The translations under genes and the position numbers were made by a program. From the NCBI RefSeq assembly GCF_000172795.2, contig NZ_CP020952.1, forward strand, positions 434,001-498,000: a stretch of 64,000 nucleotides of DNA, read 5' to 3'. This document shows, piece by piece, positions 56,001 through 64,000 of this stretch (position 1 is its first letter; the number at the start of each line of letters is the position of its first letter). Source of the DNA: Rhizobium sp. CIAT894. GTDB taxonomy: Bacteria > Pseudomonadota > Alphaproteobacteria > Rhizobiales > Rhizobiaceae. Below the pieces are notes generated by a model. The model was not told the origin of the DNA. It saw only the letters and a list, made by a program, of their open reading frames with translations, and did not search any database.

Positions 56001-59000
56001 TCGCCGGCATCGTCGACGATGTAGGTGTCGTTGCCCGCACCACCAATCAATGTGTCAGCGCCTGCCCCGCCATTCAGCGTGTCATTGCCGACGCCGCCGG
56101 TGATCGTATTGGCAAGCGCATTGCCGATGCCGGTGAAGCTGGCCGATCCCGTATAGGTCAGGTTCTCGACATTGGCGCCGAGCGTATAGCTTGCAAGCGC
56201 CGTCTGGACCGTGTCCGTTCCCTCGCTCGCATTCTCGATCACCAGATCGGTCGCAATATCGACAACATAGATGTCGTCACCCGTCCCGCCCGACATCGTG
56301 TCGGAACCTGCCCCGCCGATCAATGTGTCGTTGCCGCCAGCCCCCACGAGCTTGTCGGCGCCAACACCGCCCTTGAGGATGTTGTCGAGACCGTTGCCGG
56401 TGCCGGTAAACGCGGCCGTGCCGCTATAGGTGAGGTTCTCGACATTGGCGCCGAGCGTATAGGCGGCAAGGGCCGTCTGCACCGTGTCGGTTCCCTCGTC
56501 GGCATTCTCGATGACGATGTCGCCGATGGAGATGACATAGGTGTCGTCGCCCGCGCCGCCCGTTAGCGTGTCGACCCCCGCTCCCCCGCTCAGGATGTTG
56601 TTCAGTGCGTTGCCTGTTCCGGTAAAGGCTGCCGTGCCGATATTGGTGAGGTTCTCGATATTGGCGCCGAGCGTATAGCTTGTCAGGGTCGTGCGAACCG
56701 TATCGGTTCCTTCATCAGCAACTTCGGTGACGATATCGCCGGCATTGTCGACGATGTAGAAGTCGTTGCCCACCCCGCCGATCAAGGTGTCGGCGCCTGC
56801 CCCGCCATTCAGCAGGTCGTTGCCGGCGCCGCCGGTGATCGTGTTGGCAAGCGCATTGCCGGTGCCGGTGAAGTTGGCGGATCCCGTGTAGGTGAGGTTC
56901 TCGACATTGGCCAATGCAGCGATCGAGTAGGCGGCAAGCGCCGTGCGGATTTCGTCGGTGCCGTCGCCGACCAGCTCGGTGACGACGTCGCCCGCACTGT
57001 CGACCACATAAATGTCGTTGCCGGCACCGCCGACCAGCGTGTCATTGCCGGTGCCGCCGTCCAGAAGATCGTTGCCGGTGCCGCCGATGATCTTGTTGGC
57101 AAGCGCATTGCCGGTGCCGCTGAAGCTGGCCGATCCTGTATATTGCAGGGTCTCGACATTGTTGCCGAGCGTATAGCTGGAAAGCGCCGTCTTGATCAGA
57201 TCGGTTCCTGCATTCAGCCCTTCGGTGACCACGTCGGCAACGTCATCGACAATATAGGTGTCGTTGCCGGCACCGCCGATCAGCGTGTCGTTGCCGGCGC
57301 CGCCGTCCAGCAGATCGTTACCGGCACCGCCGGTGATCGTGTTGGCAAGGTCATTGCCTGTCCCGGTAAATGCGACCGTGCCGCTATAGCTCAGGTTCTC
57401 GACGTTAGCGCCGAGCGTATAGCTTGTCAGGGCCGTGCGAACCGTGTCGCTGCCCGCGTCGGTGTTCTCGGCGACGCTGTCGCCGGCATTGTCGACGATA
57501 TAGGTGTCATCGCCCGCACCGCCGATCAAGGTATCGGCGCCTGCCCCGCCATTCAGCATGTCATTGCCGGCGCCGCCGGTGATCGCGTTGGCAAGCGCAT
57601 TGCCGGTGCCGCTGAAGCTGGCCGATCCCGTATAGGTGAGGGTCTCGACATTGTTGCCGAGCGTATAGCTCGCAAGCGCCGTGCGGATTTCGTCGGTACC
57701 GGCGCTGAGATCTTCGGTGATCACGTCGCTTGCACTGTCGACCATATAGATGTCGTTGCCGGCACCGCCTGCCAGCGTGTCATTGCCGGTGCCGCCGTCC
57801 AGCAGATCGTTGCCGGCGCCGCCGGTGATCTTGTTGGCAAGCGCATTGCCGGTGCCGGTGAAGCTGGCAGATCCCGTATAAATCAGGTTCTCGACATTGG
57901 CGATATTGGTCAAGGCATAGGAAGAAAGCGCCGTCCTGACCAGATCGGTTCCTGCATTCAGCCCTTCTGTGATCGCGTCGGCGACGTCATCGACAATATA
58001 GGTGTCATCGCCTGCTCCGCCGATCAGTGTGTCTGCACCTGCCTTTCCGTCCAGAGTGTCGGCACCGGCCGCACCCCGGATCGTGTTGGCAAGGCTGTTG
58101 CCTGTCCCGGTAAAGGCTGCCGTACCGCTATAGGTGAGGTTCTCGACATTACCGCCGAGCGTATAGCTTGCCAGGGCCGTGCGAACCGTGTCGGTCCCCG
58201 CAGCGGCGGCTTCGGTGACGATGTCGGAGGCATTGTCGACGATATAGGTGTCGTCGCCCGCACCGCCGATCAAGCTGTCCGCGCCTGCTCCGCCATCCAG
58301 CACGTCATTGCCGGCGCCACCGGTGATCGTGTTGACAAGCGCGTTGCCGGTGCCGTTGAAGTTGGCGGACCCCGTATAGGTTAGATTCTCGACATTGTTG
58401 CTGAGCGTATAACTCGCAAGCGCCGTGCGGATCTCGTCGGTGCCGGCGCTGACCGCCTCGGTGACAACGTCGCTCGCGCTGTCGACCACATAGATGTCGT
58501 TGCCCGCTCCGCCGATCAGCGTATCGTTGCCGGCGCCGCCGTCCAGAAGATCGTTGCCGGTGCCGCCGGTGATCGTGTTGGCGAGGCTGTTTCCAGTCCC
58601 GCTAAAATCGCCGGTGCCGATGAACTTCAGGTTTTCGACGTTGGCAACACTCGTCAAAGCATAGGAAAAAAGCGTCGTATTGATCTGATCGGTGCCAGCA
58701 TTCAGCCCTTCGGTGACCACGTCGGCCAGAACATCGACAATATAGGTGTCGTTGCCCGCTCCGCCGATCAGTGTGTCTGCTCCCGCCTTCCCGTCCAGGG
58801 TGTCAGCACCTGCCCCCCCGGTCAGGATATTGTTCAACTCATTGCCTGTTCCGATAAAAGTTCCCGTGCCGATGTAGGTGAGGTTCTCGACATTGGCGCC
58901 AAGCGTATAGCTTGCTGATGTCGCGCGAACCGTGTCGGTCCCCGCAGCGGCGGCTTCGGTGATGCTGTCGCTGGCATTGTCGACGATATAGGTGTCGTCC

Positions 59001-60379
59001 CCCGCGCCGCCGATCAAGATGTCCGCACCTGCCCCGCCATCCAGCGTGTCGTTGCCGTTGCCGCCGGTGATCATATTAGCAAGCGCATTGCCGGTGCCGG
59101 TGAAACTGGAGGATCCCGTGTAGGTCAGGATCTCGACGTTGTTGCGGAGCGTATAGCTTGAAAGGGCCGTCTGGACTGCGTCCGTCCCCTGGTTCGCACT
59201 CTCGATCACAACATCGAAGCTGTCGTCGACAACATAAAGGTCGTTGCCGGCCCCGCCCACCATCCAGTCGGAACCAACGCCTCCGATCAATGTGTCGTCA
59301 CCGATACCGCCGTAAAGCGAATCATCTCCGGCATTGCCCCAAAGCGTATTGTTCGCCTCGTTGCCGACAATGTTGTCGTTGCCGGAGCCGGCCTGAACAT
59401 TCTCGATCAAGGACGCAGTATTGCCTTCATAAAGAAGAGCGTTGAAAATGTTGCCGCGGGCATAGTCACCCCACAGATCGGCCAATTGGCTCTGGGAAAA
59501 GACCGAGTACCCCCCTGCTCGCAGGTCGATCTTGAGGGCGGTGGTATAAGCGCTCAAATCATAGGTATCGATGCCGCCGCCGTCCCAGATTGTCGCGAAG
59601 ATGCGGTTCGCATCGGGCGTAATGGCGGCTACTCCGTCGACATAGGTGACGCCTTCGTTCGGATTCCACTTATAAACGGTATCGCCACTGTTCGTGGTGT
59701 AGTCCGCCCCATACATTTGCTGCAGGGCGGCGATGTCGAGCATCATGAAGGTTTGCGGCGCGCCGTCATGCTCATACTTGTACCCACTCAGACTGTCTCC
59801 GACAAAGGTGCGATAGGTCATGACCGAATATTCGACCGAGTCGTAGGCACGCGGAACAACCGTAGGATTGAAAAAATCCGGTTCGTGGGCATGCTTTAAT
59901 CCGAGAGCGTGACCCAGCTCATGGACCAAAGTATGGCCCGCATAATTGCCGAACTCCGGAAAGCGAAGGTCATCTTCTGTTCCGGCATATTCCGTCCCGA
60001 ACCAGACATCGCCGCTGTAGGCGCCAGTACCCGGATAATAGGTCCATGCCGTCGGAGGCATGGACGACTGAGCGAACCGCACGGTTGCCGTATCGGCGCT
60101 GCCGGCGGTAAAGTTGGCGTTCGTAAATCCCTCAACCGAAAAACCGTCATTTGCCGCGTTTCCGTAGGATTGCTCCATAAAAAACAAAGCTGCAGACTGC
60201 TGTTGCGAGGAAATCGACGAGAAATCAGAATCTTTCTCGCCGCTATAGATGTACGATGACGAGGTCGTGGGAAACGCATAGGTTATCGTGCCATCCCAAG
60301 CAACGCCGCTGAGAAGCCCGTCAACTTTCTGATCTCCCGTCAAGCTGACGTCCTTTGTCGAAGTAATAAGACTCGTCAT
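53048..60379 (-). CDS. Giant serralysin-like RTX metalloprotease, 2443 aa, type I secreted
   Basis: The N-terminal ~270 residues are an M10 serralysin-type protease: zinc motif HELGHALGLKH (H153, E154, H157, H163) and Met-turn SVMTY (M187). From about residue 345 to 2375 there are about 24 units of ~83 residues, each with RTX nonapeptides (GGAGNDTLDGG, GGAGADTLIGG) that bind calcium, a TYIVD strand and a VENLTYTG turn. The C-terminal ~70 residues have no repeats and end LDSFDFLFA, a typical uncleaved type I secretion signal. No N-terminal signal peptide is present. Usual serralysins have about 480 residues, so this array is extraordinary. ABC exporter and adaptor genes lie upstream on the same strand. 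A large cell-surface protease or adhesin are both possible roles. Confidence 0.9.
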   Translation of the reverse strand: MTSLITSTKDVSLTGDQKVDGLLSGVAWDGTITYAFPTTSSSYIYSGEKDSDFSSISSQQQSAALFFMEQSYGNAANDGFSVEGFTNANFTAGSADTATVRFAQSSMPPTAWTYYPGTGAYSGDVWFGTEYAGTEDDLRFPEFGNYAGHTLVHELGHALGLKHAHEPDFFNPTVVPRAYDSVEYSVMTYRTFVGDSLSGYKYEHDGAPQTFMMLDIAALQQMYGADYTTNSGDTVYKWNPNEGVTYVDGVAAITPDANRIFATIWDGGGIDTYDLSAYTTALKIDLRAGGYSVFSQSQLADLWGDYARGNIFNALLYEGNTASLIENVQAGSGNDNIVGNEANNTLWGNAGDDSLYGGIGDDTLIGGVGSDWMVGGAGNDLYVVDDSFDVVIESANQGTDAVQTALSSYTLRNNVEILTYTGSSSFTGTGNALANMITGGNGNDTLDGGAGADILIGGAGDDTYIVDNASDSITEAAAAGTDTVRATSASYTLGANVENLTYIGTGTFIGTGNELNNILTGGAGADTLDGKAGADTLIGGAGNDTYIVDVLADVVTEGLNAGTDQINTTLFSYALTSVANVENLKFIGTGDFSGTGNSLANTITGGTGNDLLDGGAGNDTLIGGAGNDIYVVDSASDVVTEAVSAGTDEIRTALASYTLSNNVENLTYTGSANFNGTGNALVNTITGGAGNDVLDGGAGADSLIGGAGDDTYIVDNASDIVTEAAAAGTDTVRTALASYTLGGNVENLTYSGTAAFTGTGNSLANTIRGAAGADTLDGKAGADTLIGGAGDDTYIVDDVADAITEGLNAGTDLVRTALSSYALTNIANVENLIYTGSASFTGTGNALANKITGGAGNDLLDGGTGNDTLAGGAGNDIYMVDSASDVITEDLSAGTDEIRTALASYTLGNNVETLTYTGSASFSGTGNALANAITGGAGNDMLNGGAGADTLIGGAGDDTYIVDNAGDSVAENTDAGSDTVRTALTSYTLGANVENLSYSGTVAFTGTGNDLANTITGGAGNDLLDGGAGNDTLIGGAGNDTYIVDDVADVVTEGLNAGTDLIKTALSSYTLGNNVETLQYTGSASFSGTGNALANKIIGGTGNDLLDGGTGNDTLVGGAGNDIYVVDSAGDVVTELVGDGTDEIRTALAAYSIAALANVENLTYTGSANFTGTGNALANTITGGAGNDLLNGGAGADTLIGGVGNDFYIVDNAGDIVTEVADEGTDTVRTTLTSYTLGANIENLTNIGTAAFTGTGNALNNILSGGAGVDTLTGGAGDDTYVISIGDIVIENADEGTDTVQTALAAYTLGANVENLTYSGTAAFTGTGNGLDNILKGGVGADKLVGAGGNDTLIGGAGSDTMSGGTGDDIYVVDIATDLVIENASEGTDTVQTALASYTLGANVENLTYTGSASFTGIGNALANTITGGVGNDTLNGGAGADTLIGGAGNDTYIVDDAGDSVTEAAAAGTDTVRTNLASYTLAANVENLTFAGTGAFAGTGNNLANVITGGAAIDTLSGGGGNDTLDGGAGADTLIGGAGDDTYIVDNGGDSVAENTDAGSDTVRTALTSYTLGANVENLSYSGTVAFTGTGNDLANTITGGAGNDLLDGGAGNDTLIGGAGNDTYIVDDVADVVTEGLNAGTDLIKTALSSYTLGNNVETLQYTGSASFSGTGNALANKIIGGTGNDLLDGGTGNDTLVGGAGNDIYVVDSAGDVVTELVGDGTDEIRTALAAYSIAALANVENLTYTGSANFTGTGNALANTITGGAGNDLLNGGAGADTLIGGVGNDFYIVDNAGDIVTEVADEGTDTVRTTLTSYTLGANIENLTNIGTAAFTGTGNALNNILSGGAGVDTLTGGAGDDTYVISIGDIVIENADEGTDTVQTALAAYTLGANVENLTYSGTAAFTGTGNGLDNILKGGVGADKLVGAGGNDTLIGGAGSDTMSGGTGDDIYVVDIATDLVIENASEGTDTVQTALASYTLGANVENLTYTGSASFTGIGNALANTITGGVGNDTLNGGAGADTLIGGAGNDTYIVDDAGDSVTEGLNEGTDLIRTTLSSYALTSIANVENLIFTGTGDFIGTGNSLANTITGGAGNDTLDGGTGNDTLIGGAGNDIYVIDSASDVVTEAVNAGTDEIRTALASYTLGNNVENLSYTGSASFTGTGNALANTITGGAGNDTLDGGAGNDTLIGGAGNDIYVVDSASDVVTEAVNAGTDEIRTALASYTLGNNVENLTYTGSGNFTGTGNALANTITGGAGNDVLDGGVGADILIGGAGSDTYLVDNAGDSVVENAAAGSDTVRTTLASYTLGSNVENLTYAGTSDFSGTGNSLDNIIVGGNGTNTLTGGAGNDILIGGDAADFFVYSPNWGHDTIIDFMATGTAHDTIRIDHSIFADWASLLAASTQSGSDTIVTADSDNTITLKNIAVSSLDSFDFLFA
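54232..55797. repeat. Copy A of a near-identical tandem duplication inside the RTX gene
   Basis: About 1566 bp match copy B (55984-57549) at a fixed offset of 1752 bp, with only a handful of differences, which I saw near both ends (for example 54290-54297 and 55698, 55733, 55758). The offset is 584 codons, exactly seven units, so reading frame and unit order are kept. Identity is much higher than between other units. Confidence 0.85.
55984..57549. repeat. Copy B of the near-identical tandem duplication inside the RTX gene
   Basis: This is the second copy of the block at 54232-55797, offset by 1752 bp. The 186 bp between copies and the flanks are ordinary array sequence. The copies are direct, so homologous recombination could remove or multiply seven units. 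Confidence 0.85.
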
Positions 60380-60414
60380 AAAATCCCCACTTGCCTACCG
60401 TGGCTATGCCTGTT

Positions 60415-60434
60415 CCCTCCGCTCCAGCGGAGGG
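60415..60434. promoter_or_regulatory. Hairpin between the adaptor and protease genes
   Basis: CCCTCCGCT-CC-AGCGGAGGG is a perfect inverted repeat with 9-bp arms in the 107-bp gap after the HlyD-like gene, 36 bp before the protease ATG. On the minus strand no T-run follows, so it may attenuate transcription or stabilise one transcript end. Confidence 0.45.
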
Positions 60435-60486
60435 CAAATTTTCAACTACCGTTCTTATCTCGCGTCAGTAAGGACGACCTTCTCAA

Positions 60487-61944
60487 CTAGCGTTCACGAA
60501 GTGCTTCCTCCGCGACCTCGACCAAAGGCGAAAAGACATATTCCAGCATTCTGCGCTCACCCGTTCGCACTTCCGCAATTGCTGCCATGCCCGCACTTAA
60601 CTCGACGTTACGACCATCTGCTGAAATTTGACGGGTCTCCAGGCTCAATGTGACCGGGAAAACCAGGTTCTGCATTCTTTCGGCGCCGCCGAAGGTTGTC
60701 TCCGCCTGTCTTGCTGCAGGATCGCCCTCGCGGCGTGCGGCGTCGGGTTCGGGGATCGCATCTGCAGCGATTTTGGTGACGTGGGCTGGAATGGTTCCGT
60801 AGCGGGTGAAGGGAAAGGCTTCGAGCTTGACGACAGCCTCCTGTCCGACCTTGATGAAGCCGATATCCTTGTTCAAAGCGTAGACTTCAAGCTCCAACGC
60901 GCTCCCCTCGGGCACGACACGCATAACATCCTGGCCGACGGTCACCACTTGACCCACACTGGTAATCGACGACGCCTGCACCGTGCCGTCTATTGGACTA
61001 CGCAAGGTCATCTGCTCGCGAACATTCCTGGCTTTCGCCAGCCGCTGCTCCAGTTCTTCGACCCGGCGCTCCGCATCGCCGAGCCGTCCGAGCTGATCGC
61101 TCAGGAACGTTCGTGTCAGCTTGTCTTTCTCCCGCGCGAAGACCTCGATGCCAGCCGCGGCGTCAGCGAGGTTTCCCTCCTGCACGGCTAGCTGTGTCGC
61201 CTGCTCTTTCAATGTTTGCGTGGCATCGATCACACTTGCCATCGTGCCGGCGTCCTTCGAAGCCAGCGCATGGCGCATCGCCACGCGATCTTTCAGGGTC
61301 TCAACCAGCGAGTTTTGAGCCGCAACCGTCACGACCAGGCGATCGCGTTCCACTTCCTTCTGCTGCCTCTGAGCATCGAGCGATGCGGCCGCGGCCTGGA
61401 ATTGCTCGAGATCACCCCGCAGGATGCCTTCCTCACGGCCACGCAATTCATCGGGCGCATCTGCGTCCCAGGAGATCGTCGGCAGCGGCTGGTCGCTCTT
61501 CTGAGATCGAACATAGTCCACCGCGGCTTTTCGGCGCCGAACCTCGGCTCTCACGGAGGCCAGGCCTTTTGCTGCGTCCGTCTCATCGGCAATGGCATCT
61601 GTCGGGTCGAGTTCGAGCAGGATATCGCCGCTCTTGACGGGTGTGCCATTCGCCGGCGGAAGCGCCTTCACCTTGCCTGTCAACAATGGCTGAACAACTT
61701 TGACACGGCCGGTCGGCTGAATTTTGCCTTGTGCGGCGGCAATGATGTCGATGCGGCCAATATAAGACCAGATCAATGCCGTCGTGACGAAGGCGCAGAT
61801 GATCAGGATCAGCGCCAGACGCACCGGCGAGGGCGGCGTCTCCAGAATTTCAAGCGCCGGCGCCAGAAACTCGTGGTCGGATCGCGCCACCGGGCGCGAG
61901 AGGAGGCCGGCATATCGCACGGCTTTGGCCGCCTTGCCTGTCAT
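60487..61944 (-). CDS. HlyD-type membrane fusion protein of type I secretion
   Basis: This 485-residue adaptor has a cytoplasmic N-terminus, one membrane helix (LALILIICAFVTTALIWSY, about residues 46-66), a lipoyl-like half (GRVKVVQPLLTGKVKALPPA), a long coiled coil through its middle, and a C-terminal beta region (LRSPIDGTVQASSITSVGQV). It links the ABC exporter to an outer-membrane TolC-like pore, whose gene is not in the window. ATG 61944 overlaps the exporter stop codon by 4 bp. The protease gene lies 107 bp downstream on the same strand, so it is the probable cargo. Confidence 0.92.
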   Translation of the reverse strand: MTGKAAKAVRYAGLLSRPVARSDHEFLAPALEILETPPSPVRLALILIICAFVTTALIWSYIGRIDIIAAAQGKIQPTGRVKVVQPLLTGKVKALPPANGTPVKSGDILLELDPTDAIADETDAAKGLASVRAEVRRRKAAVDYVRSQKSDQPLPTISWDADAPDELRGREEGILRGDLEQFQAAAASLDAQRQQKEVERDRLVVTVAAQNSLVETLKDRVAMRHALASKDAGTMASVIDATQTLKEQATQLAVQEGNLADAAAGIEVFAREKDKLTRTFLSDQLGRLGDAERRVEELEQRLAKARNVREQMTLRSPIDGTVQASSITSVGQVVTVGQDVMRVVPEGSALELEVYALNKDIGFIKVGQEAVVKLEAFPFTRYGTIPAHVTKIAADAIPEPDAARREGDPAARQAETTFGGAERMQNLVFPVTLSLETRQISADGRNVELSAGMAAIAEVRTGERRMLEYVFSPLVEVAEEALRER

Positions 61945-64000
61945 GCGGCGCCCCTGTCGTTCTGCAAGGCCCAAAGCCGCGCATAGAGGCCGCCCGGGCG
62001 CTTGAGCAGATCGTCATGGCTGCCGACTTCCACGATGCGTCCGTCAGCCATGCCGATGATCCGGTTGCAAGGCCGTACGGCAGCGAGCCGATGCGCGATG
62101 ATGATAACCGTACGGCCGGCGGCGATCTGGTGCATATTGGTTTGCACAACGCGCTCGCTTTCATAGTCCAGCGCGCTGGTCGCTTCATCGAAAATCAGGA
62201 TCGGGGGAGCGGTGGCCAGCGCCCGGGCAATGGCGATCCTCTGACGCTGGCCACCGGAGAGGTTTGCGCCGCGTTCTTCGATCATCGTGTCGTAGCCGTG
62301 CGGCAGTCGCAAGATGAATTCGTCCGCCCCGGCGAGCTTGGCGACCGCAATCACCTGAGCGCGCTGCATCGCCGGGTTTGAGAACGCGATATTGTCGTGG
62401 ATCGTCCGGTTGAACAGCAGGTTCTCCTGGAGAACGACGCCGATATGGCTTCGAAGCCAGGCGGGATCGAGCTGGGAGAGATCCATGCCGTCGAGAAGGA
62501 CCTGCCCCTCTTCGGGGATATAAAGACGCTGCACCAGTTTCGCGAGCGTCGATTTCCCCGAGCCCGAAGTTCCGACAATACCGATGACCTCTCCCGGCTT
62601 TATTTCGAGCGATATGTTTTTCAGGACCTCGGGTGAGCCTGGCCGATAACGGAAGGTGATGTTTCGAAAATCGATTTTTCCCTTCGGTGCAGGCAACGAC
62701 AACCGCGCGGCTGGCTGACGCTCCATCGGCGTGTTGAGGATATCGCCGAGCCGGTCGACCGAGATCTGCACCTGCTGAAAATCCTGCCAGAGTTGCGACA
62801 GCCTCAAGATCGGCTGGGTAACCTGGCCGGCAATCATGTTGAAGGCGACGAGAGAGCCGACGGAAAGTTCGCCTTCGATGACCGCCCTCGCACCGAAAAG
62901 AAGAAGGGCGGCCGTCGAAAGCTTGCTCACATATTGAATGGCGTTTTGCCCGCCGACGCCAAGCAGTGTCGTATCGAAGGCTGTTCGCACATAAGCCGCG
63001 AGCTTGTCCTCCCACTGCGCCTGCATCACCGGCTCCACCGCGGCGGACTTTACCGTGTGGATACCGACGATGGCTTCGACCAGGAACTGCTGGCTTGCCG
63101 CGCCCCGATTGAACTTCTCCTTGACGAATTCGCGCAGCGGCGGTCGCACCACGGTTCCGATCAGGATGTAGATCGGGATGGCGGCAATGACGATCAGCGT
63201 CAGGCTCCAGGAATAAGCGAAAAGAACCGCAATGAAGACGAATGTGAAAACGACATCAAGGGCCGAAAACAATCCCTGGCCGGTCAAGAATGCGCGGATG
63301 GTTTCCAGTTCGCGGACGCGGGCAACGGTCTGGCCGGCAGATCGCGTCTCGAAATAATCCAGCGGCAGCCGCAGCAGATGATGGAACAGGCGCTGGCCGA
63401 GCTCGACATCGATCCGGTTCGTCGTGTGAGCCAATGCATAGGCTCTCAGATATTGAAGCATGACATCGAAGAGGCCGATGATCGCAATACCGGCAACGAG
63501 CACAAACAGCGTCGAATAGCCTTTATGCGTCAAGACCTTGTCGACCACGACCTGAAAGAACAAAGGTGTGATGAGTGCGAAGATCTGCACAAACAGCGAT
63601 GCCAGCAAGACATGCGCGAGCGGCTTTCGATAACGCCAGATCGACGGCAAAAACCACTTGAAGCCGAATTCCCGCGGGTCCGACCCTTCTCCCCTGATCC
63701 GCCGGCCCACAAGAATAACGCGCGCGTCGATTTCGGCCAATATATCCGACGGAGCAATCTCGCGATCAGCACGCGTTATGGGATCGACAAGACGGTATTT
63801 TCCAGAGGGATTCAGCCCGCCGAGCACCTGGAAGGATCCGCTGCGAACCTGGACGATAGCGGGGACGGGCATGGTTCGAAGGCGTTGCTCCGTGACCTTT
63901 TCGACCACACGTGCTTTCAGTCCGATGATTTTGGCTGCGCGCTGAATGTCGATGGGCTGGGACACGCGCCCCTTCAATGCCAGATCATGTTGCAGCTGAA
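61941..64000 (-). CDS. HlyB-type ABC exporter with C39-like domain (5' end off the right edge)
   Basis: The 686 visible codons show an N-terminal C39-like domain (HDLALKGRVSQPIDIQRAAK), a six-helix membrane domain (about residues 150-420), and an ATPase with Walker A GTSGSGKST, signature LSGGQRQRIAIARAL, Walker B ILIFDEATSALD and H-loop IIIAHRLAAV. Such exporters send RTX proteins out in one step with HlyD and TolC. A TTG at 63977 is not the real start: the frame stays open to the window end and upstream residues continue the C39-like domain, so the start is beyond 64000. Because the domain's N-terminus is missing, whether the peptidase cysteine is lost (usual for RTX exporters) is not visible. 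Confidence 0.92.
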   Translation of the reverse strand, partial: QLQHDLALKGRVSQPIDIQRAAKIIGLKARVVEKVTEQRLRTMPVPAIVQVRSGSFQVLGGLNPSGKYRLVDPITRADREIAPSDILAEIDARVILVGRRIRGEGSDPREFGFKWFLPSIWRYRKPLAHVLLASLFVQIFALITPLFFQVVVDKVLTHKGYSTLFVLVAGIAIIGLFDVMLQYLRAYALAHTTNRIDVELGQRLFHHLLRLPLDYFETRSAGQTVARVRELETIRAFLTGQGLFSALDVVFTFVFIAVLFAYSWSLTLIVIAAIPIYILIGTVVRPPLREFVKEKFNRGAASQQFLVEAIVGIHTVKSAAVEPVMQAQWEDKLAAYVRTAFDTTLLGVGGQNAIQYVSKLSTAALLLFGARAVIEGELSVGSLVAFNMIAGQVTQPILRLSQLWQDFQQVQISVDRLGDILNTPMERQPAARLSLPAPKGKIDFRNITFRYRPGSPEVLKNISLEIKPGEVIGIVGTSGSGKSTLAKLVQRLYIPEEGQVLLDGMDLSQLDPAWLRSHIGVVLQENLLFNRTIHDNIAFSNPAMQRAQVIAVAKLAGADEFILRLPHGYDTMIEERGANLSGGQRQRIAIARALATAPPILIFDEATSALDYESERVVQTNMHQIAAGRTVIIIAHRLAAVRPCNRIIGMADGRIVEVGSHDDLLKRPGGLYARLWALQNDRGAA

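Larger units (their letters stand above)
53242..59347 (-). repeat. Coding array of about 24 RTX units, ~83 residues each
   Basis: The gene region carries a tandem array whose unit is about 249 bp, with a conserved core like GGAGNDTLDGG followed by DTYIVD, SDTVRTALASYTLG, and NVENLTYTG. Individual units differ in sequence at about a fifth to a third of positions, so the array is old overall, except for the duplicated block listed separately. Units 3, 6, 10, 17 and 21 carry a two-residue-longer linker (for example TSIANVENL). Confidence 0.85.

Noticed and set aside
53195..58384. Long plus-strand open frames across the RTX array (540, 391 and 413 codons)
   Set aside because: They mirror the repeat array in antisense; their translated repeats follow the RTX period and the 1752-bp duplication. 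There is no ribosome site or independent domain.
53242..59347. CRISPR-like repeat array
   Set aside because: The period (about 249 bp) is far too long and the repeats code for RTX motifs in one long frame, with no spacer structure.

Overview
The window looks like chromosome or large-plasmid DNA of a Rhizobium/Agrobacterium-type alphaproteobacterium. The evidence is high GC, many GGAGG ribosome sites, many ATGA start/stop overlaps, a very high density of ABC uptake systems each with its own LacI or GntR regulator, and rhizobial-type intergenic repeats. This is inferred from style and gene content, not from a marker gene. I found no rRNA, tRNA, CRISPR array, insertion sequence, phage gene or replication origin.

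Layout. 1-1914: a minus-strand operon of SnoaL-like, QorB-like and zinc-less quinone-reductase genes (the last cut by the left edge) behind a 15-bp palindrome. 2112-5256: a periplasmic sugar-binding protein followed by a chemoreceptor, with no permease or ATPase. 5390-11103: a GH29 alpha-fucosidase plus sugar ABC transporter operon without an ATPase, and a divergent LacI regulator with two matching operators. 11368-15296: a GntR regulator and a NitT/TauT-type ABC transporter. 15496-17554: an OmpR/histidine-kinase pair. 17737-19310: an isochorismatase-like hydrolase coupled to a GlxA-type AraC regulator. 19305-30269: a polysaccharide-utilisation island (heparinase II/III-like lyase, partner protein of unknown function, ABC transporter, GH88 unsaturated glucuronyl hydrolase, YesL-like membrane protein, DUF2264 protein). 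30521-36936: small stress-type and hypothetical genes, a frameshifted DUF6522-like pseudogene, an HPP/CBS membrane protein, and LysR and MarR regulators. 37188-44635: a tetronate (threonate/erythronate) catabolic cluster with LacI regulator, three operators and an MFS transporter, next to a tartrate/isopropylmalate-type dehydrogenase. 45287-52817: a HAD dehalogenase-like protein, an oligopeptide-type ABC transporter and an FAD amine oxidase. 53048-64000: a 2443-residue serralysin-like RTX metalloprotease and its type I secretion ABC exporter and adaptor; the exporter runs off the right edge.

How the parts work together. Most of the window is a set of regulated 'import then dismantle' modules: oligosaccharides are imported and split in the cytoplasm (GH29, heparinase-like lyase, GH88), sugar acids are converted to DHAP (Ltn/Otn pathway), and an amine or amino-acid-like compound is probably imported and oxidised (HAD/ABC/DAO). 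The single UgpC/MsmX-type ATPase at 25185 could also energise the ATPase-less GH29 transporter.

The most unusual object is the giant secreted protease. It has a normal serralysin catalytic head (HExxHxxGxxH, Met-turn) followed by about 24 RTX-containing units of about 83 residues. Inside the array, about 1.57 kb of near-identical DNA is duplicated with a 1752-bp period, exactly seven units, which points to recent growth of the array by recombination.
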